A stretch of DNA of 15,064 bases. Source: Umezawaea sp039922235. Lineage in GTDB: Bacteria > Actinomycetota > Actinomycetes > Mycobacteriales > Pseudonocardiaceae. Shown here in pieces: positions 14,802-15,064 of the stretch (positions are counted from its first letter, which is position 1; every line of letters begins with the position of its first letter). The stretch lies in NCBI GenBank assembly GCA_039922235.1, contig JBDSAJ010000565.1:1-15064 (forward strand), in the 5' to 3' direction. A model generated the notes under the pieces. It saw nothing but the letters and a program-made list of their open reading frames with translations, was not told where the DNA came from and did not search any database. Made by a program: the position numbers and the translations under genes.

Positions 14802-14852
14802 CGATGATGACCCCAATCATTGACAATTACAACAGTTCACGTCCACGATGAT
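14802..14852. promoter_or_regulatory. Shared regulatory region between transporter and dehydrogenase
   Basis: TTGACA (14820-14825) followed by 18 nt and CACGAT is a candidate promoter for the dehydrogenase. CGATGAT occurs twice in direct orientation (14802-14808 and 14846-14852). ATGAT (14804-14808) and ATCAT (14816-14820) form a short inverted repeat. These may be operator half-sites for a regulator of the divergent pair. On the minus strand TTGTAA-N17-CATCAT could serve the transporter. Confidence 0.35.
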
Positions 14853-14893
14853 TTGGGAACCCAGGAGCCCACCAGTCGAGGAGGACTGACCAG

Positions 14894-15064
14894 ATGGATC
14901 TCAACGGCAAGGTCGCGGTCGTCACCGGGAGCGGGCGAGGGCTCGGTCTCGCGTACGCCAAGGAGCTGGCGGCGGCGGGTGCGGCGGTCGTCGTGAACGA
15001 CGTGGACGAGGCCACCGCGGCGGCAGCGGTCAAGGAGATCGCCGACGCCGGTGGCCGAGCGGTC
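14894..15064 (+). CDS. Short-chain dehydrogenase/reductase (N-terminal part, cut by window edge)
   Basis: Only the first 57 residues are visible: MDLNGKVAVVTGSGRGLGLA, then YAKELAAAGAAVVVNDVDEATAAAA. TGSGRGLG is the classical SDR TGxxxGxG NAD(P)-binding motif, and VVVNDVD at the end of beta-2 has an Asp that favours NAD over NADP. GAGGAGGAC (14878-14886) gives a strong ribosome-binding site before ATG 14894. The family (oxidation or reduction of an alcohol or keto group) is certain enough, but the substrate is unknown. It is divergent from the MHS transporter. Confidence 0.85.
   Translation, partial: MDLNGKVAVVTGSGRGLGLAYAKELAAAGAAVVVNDVDEATAAAAVKEIADAGGRAV

Overview
The window is about 15 kb of very GC-rich, gene-dense actinobacterial chromosome. 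It has GC-ending codons, many GTG starts, a mycothiol enzyme (Mca) and promoters of the SigR/SigH type. Gene content and order point to a mycelial actinomycete near Pseudonocardiaceae (Lentzea, Saccharothrix, Amycolatopsis). The family is an inference from style and synteny, not from a search.

Layout. Positions 1-5000 hold a Z-isoprenyl diphosphate synthase (minus), divergent from a TrhA/hemolysin III membrane protein (plus). A GNAT acetyltransferase, an uncharacterised 188-aa protein and a large YyaL-type protein follow (all minus). Positions 4974-9957 hold a plus-strand RNA-repair operon: hen1, pnkp and a second, shortened pnkp copy, joined by start/stop overlaps of 1 and 4 nt. Positions 9968-11678 run back on the minus strand: mca, a small membrane protein and a nucleotidyltransferase-like protein that has lost its metal-binding acids. 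Positions 11826-12932 hold a DUF4307-type membrane protein and greA (plus). Positions 13034-15064 hold a MarR regulator (plus), an MHS-type MFS transporter (minus) and the start of a short-chain dehydrogenase (plus, cut by the window edge).

The framework greA / DUF4307 / mca / small TM protein / yyaL / trhA / Z-prenyltransferase matches, as I recall it, the Mycobacterium tuberculosis order Rv1080c-Rv1086. The hen1-pnkp-pnkp2 operon and the nucleotidyltransferase-like gene sit exactly between the Rv1083-like and Rv1084-like genes. They therefore look like an accessory RNA-repair cassette placed in a conserved neighbourhood.

The most unusual item is pnkp2 (8878-9957). It aligns end to end with the kinase and phosphatase parts of the adjacent full-length Pnkp. 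Two in-frame deletions, about 35 and 31 residues, remove the P-loop lysine, the general-base Asp and the lid arginines. The phosphatase domain aligns without any indel and keeps every catalytic residue, and the ligase domain is absent. The operon thus appears to encode a complete Hen1/Pnkp system plus an extra phosphatase-only subunit. Other items of interest are a SigR-type promoter on mca, a similar motif before greA together with a terminator-like hairpin in the greA leader, several candidate leaderless promoters, and a MarR palindrome lying over a perfect TATAAT.
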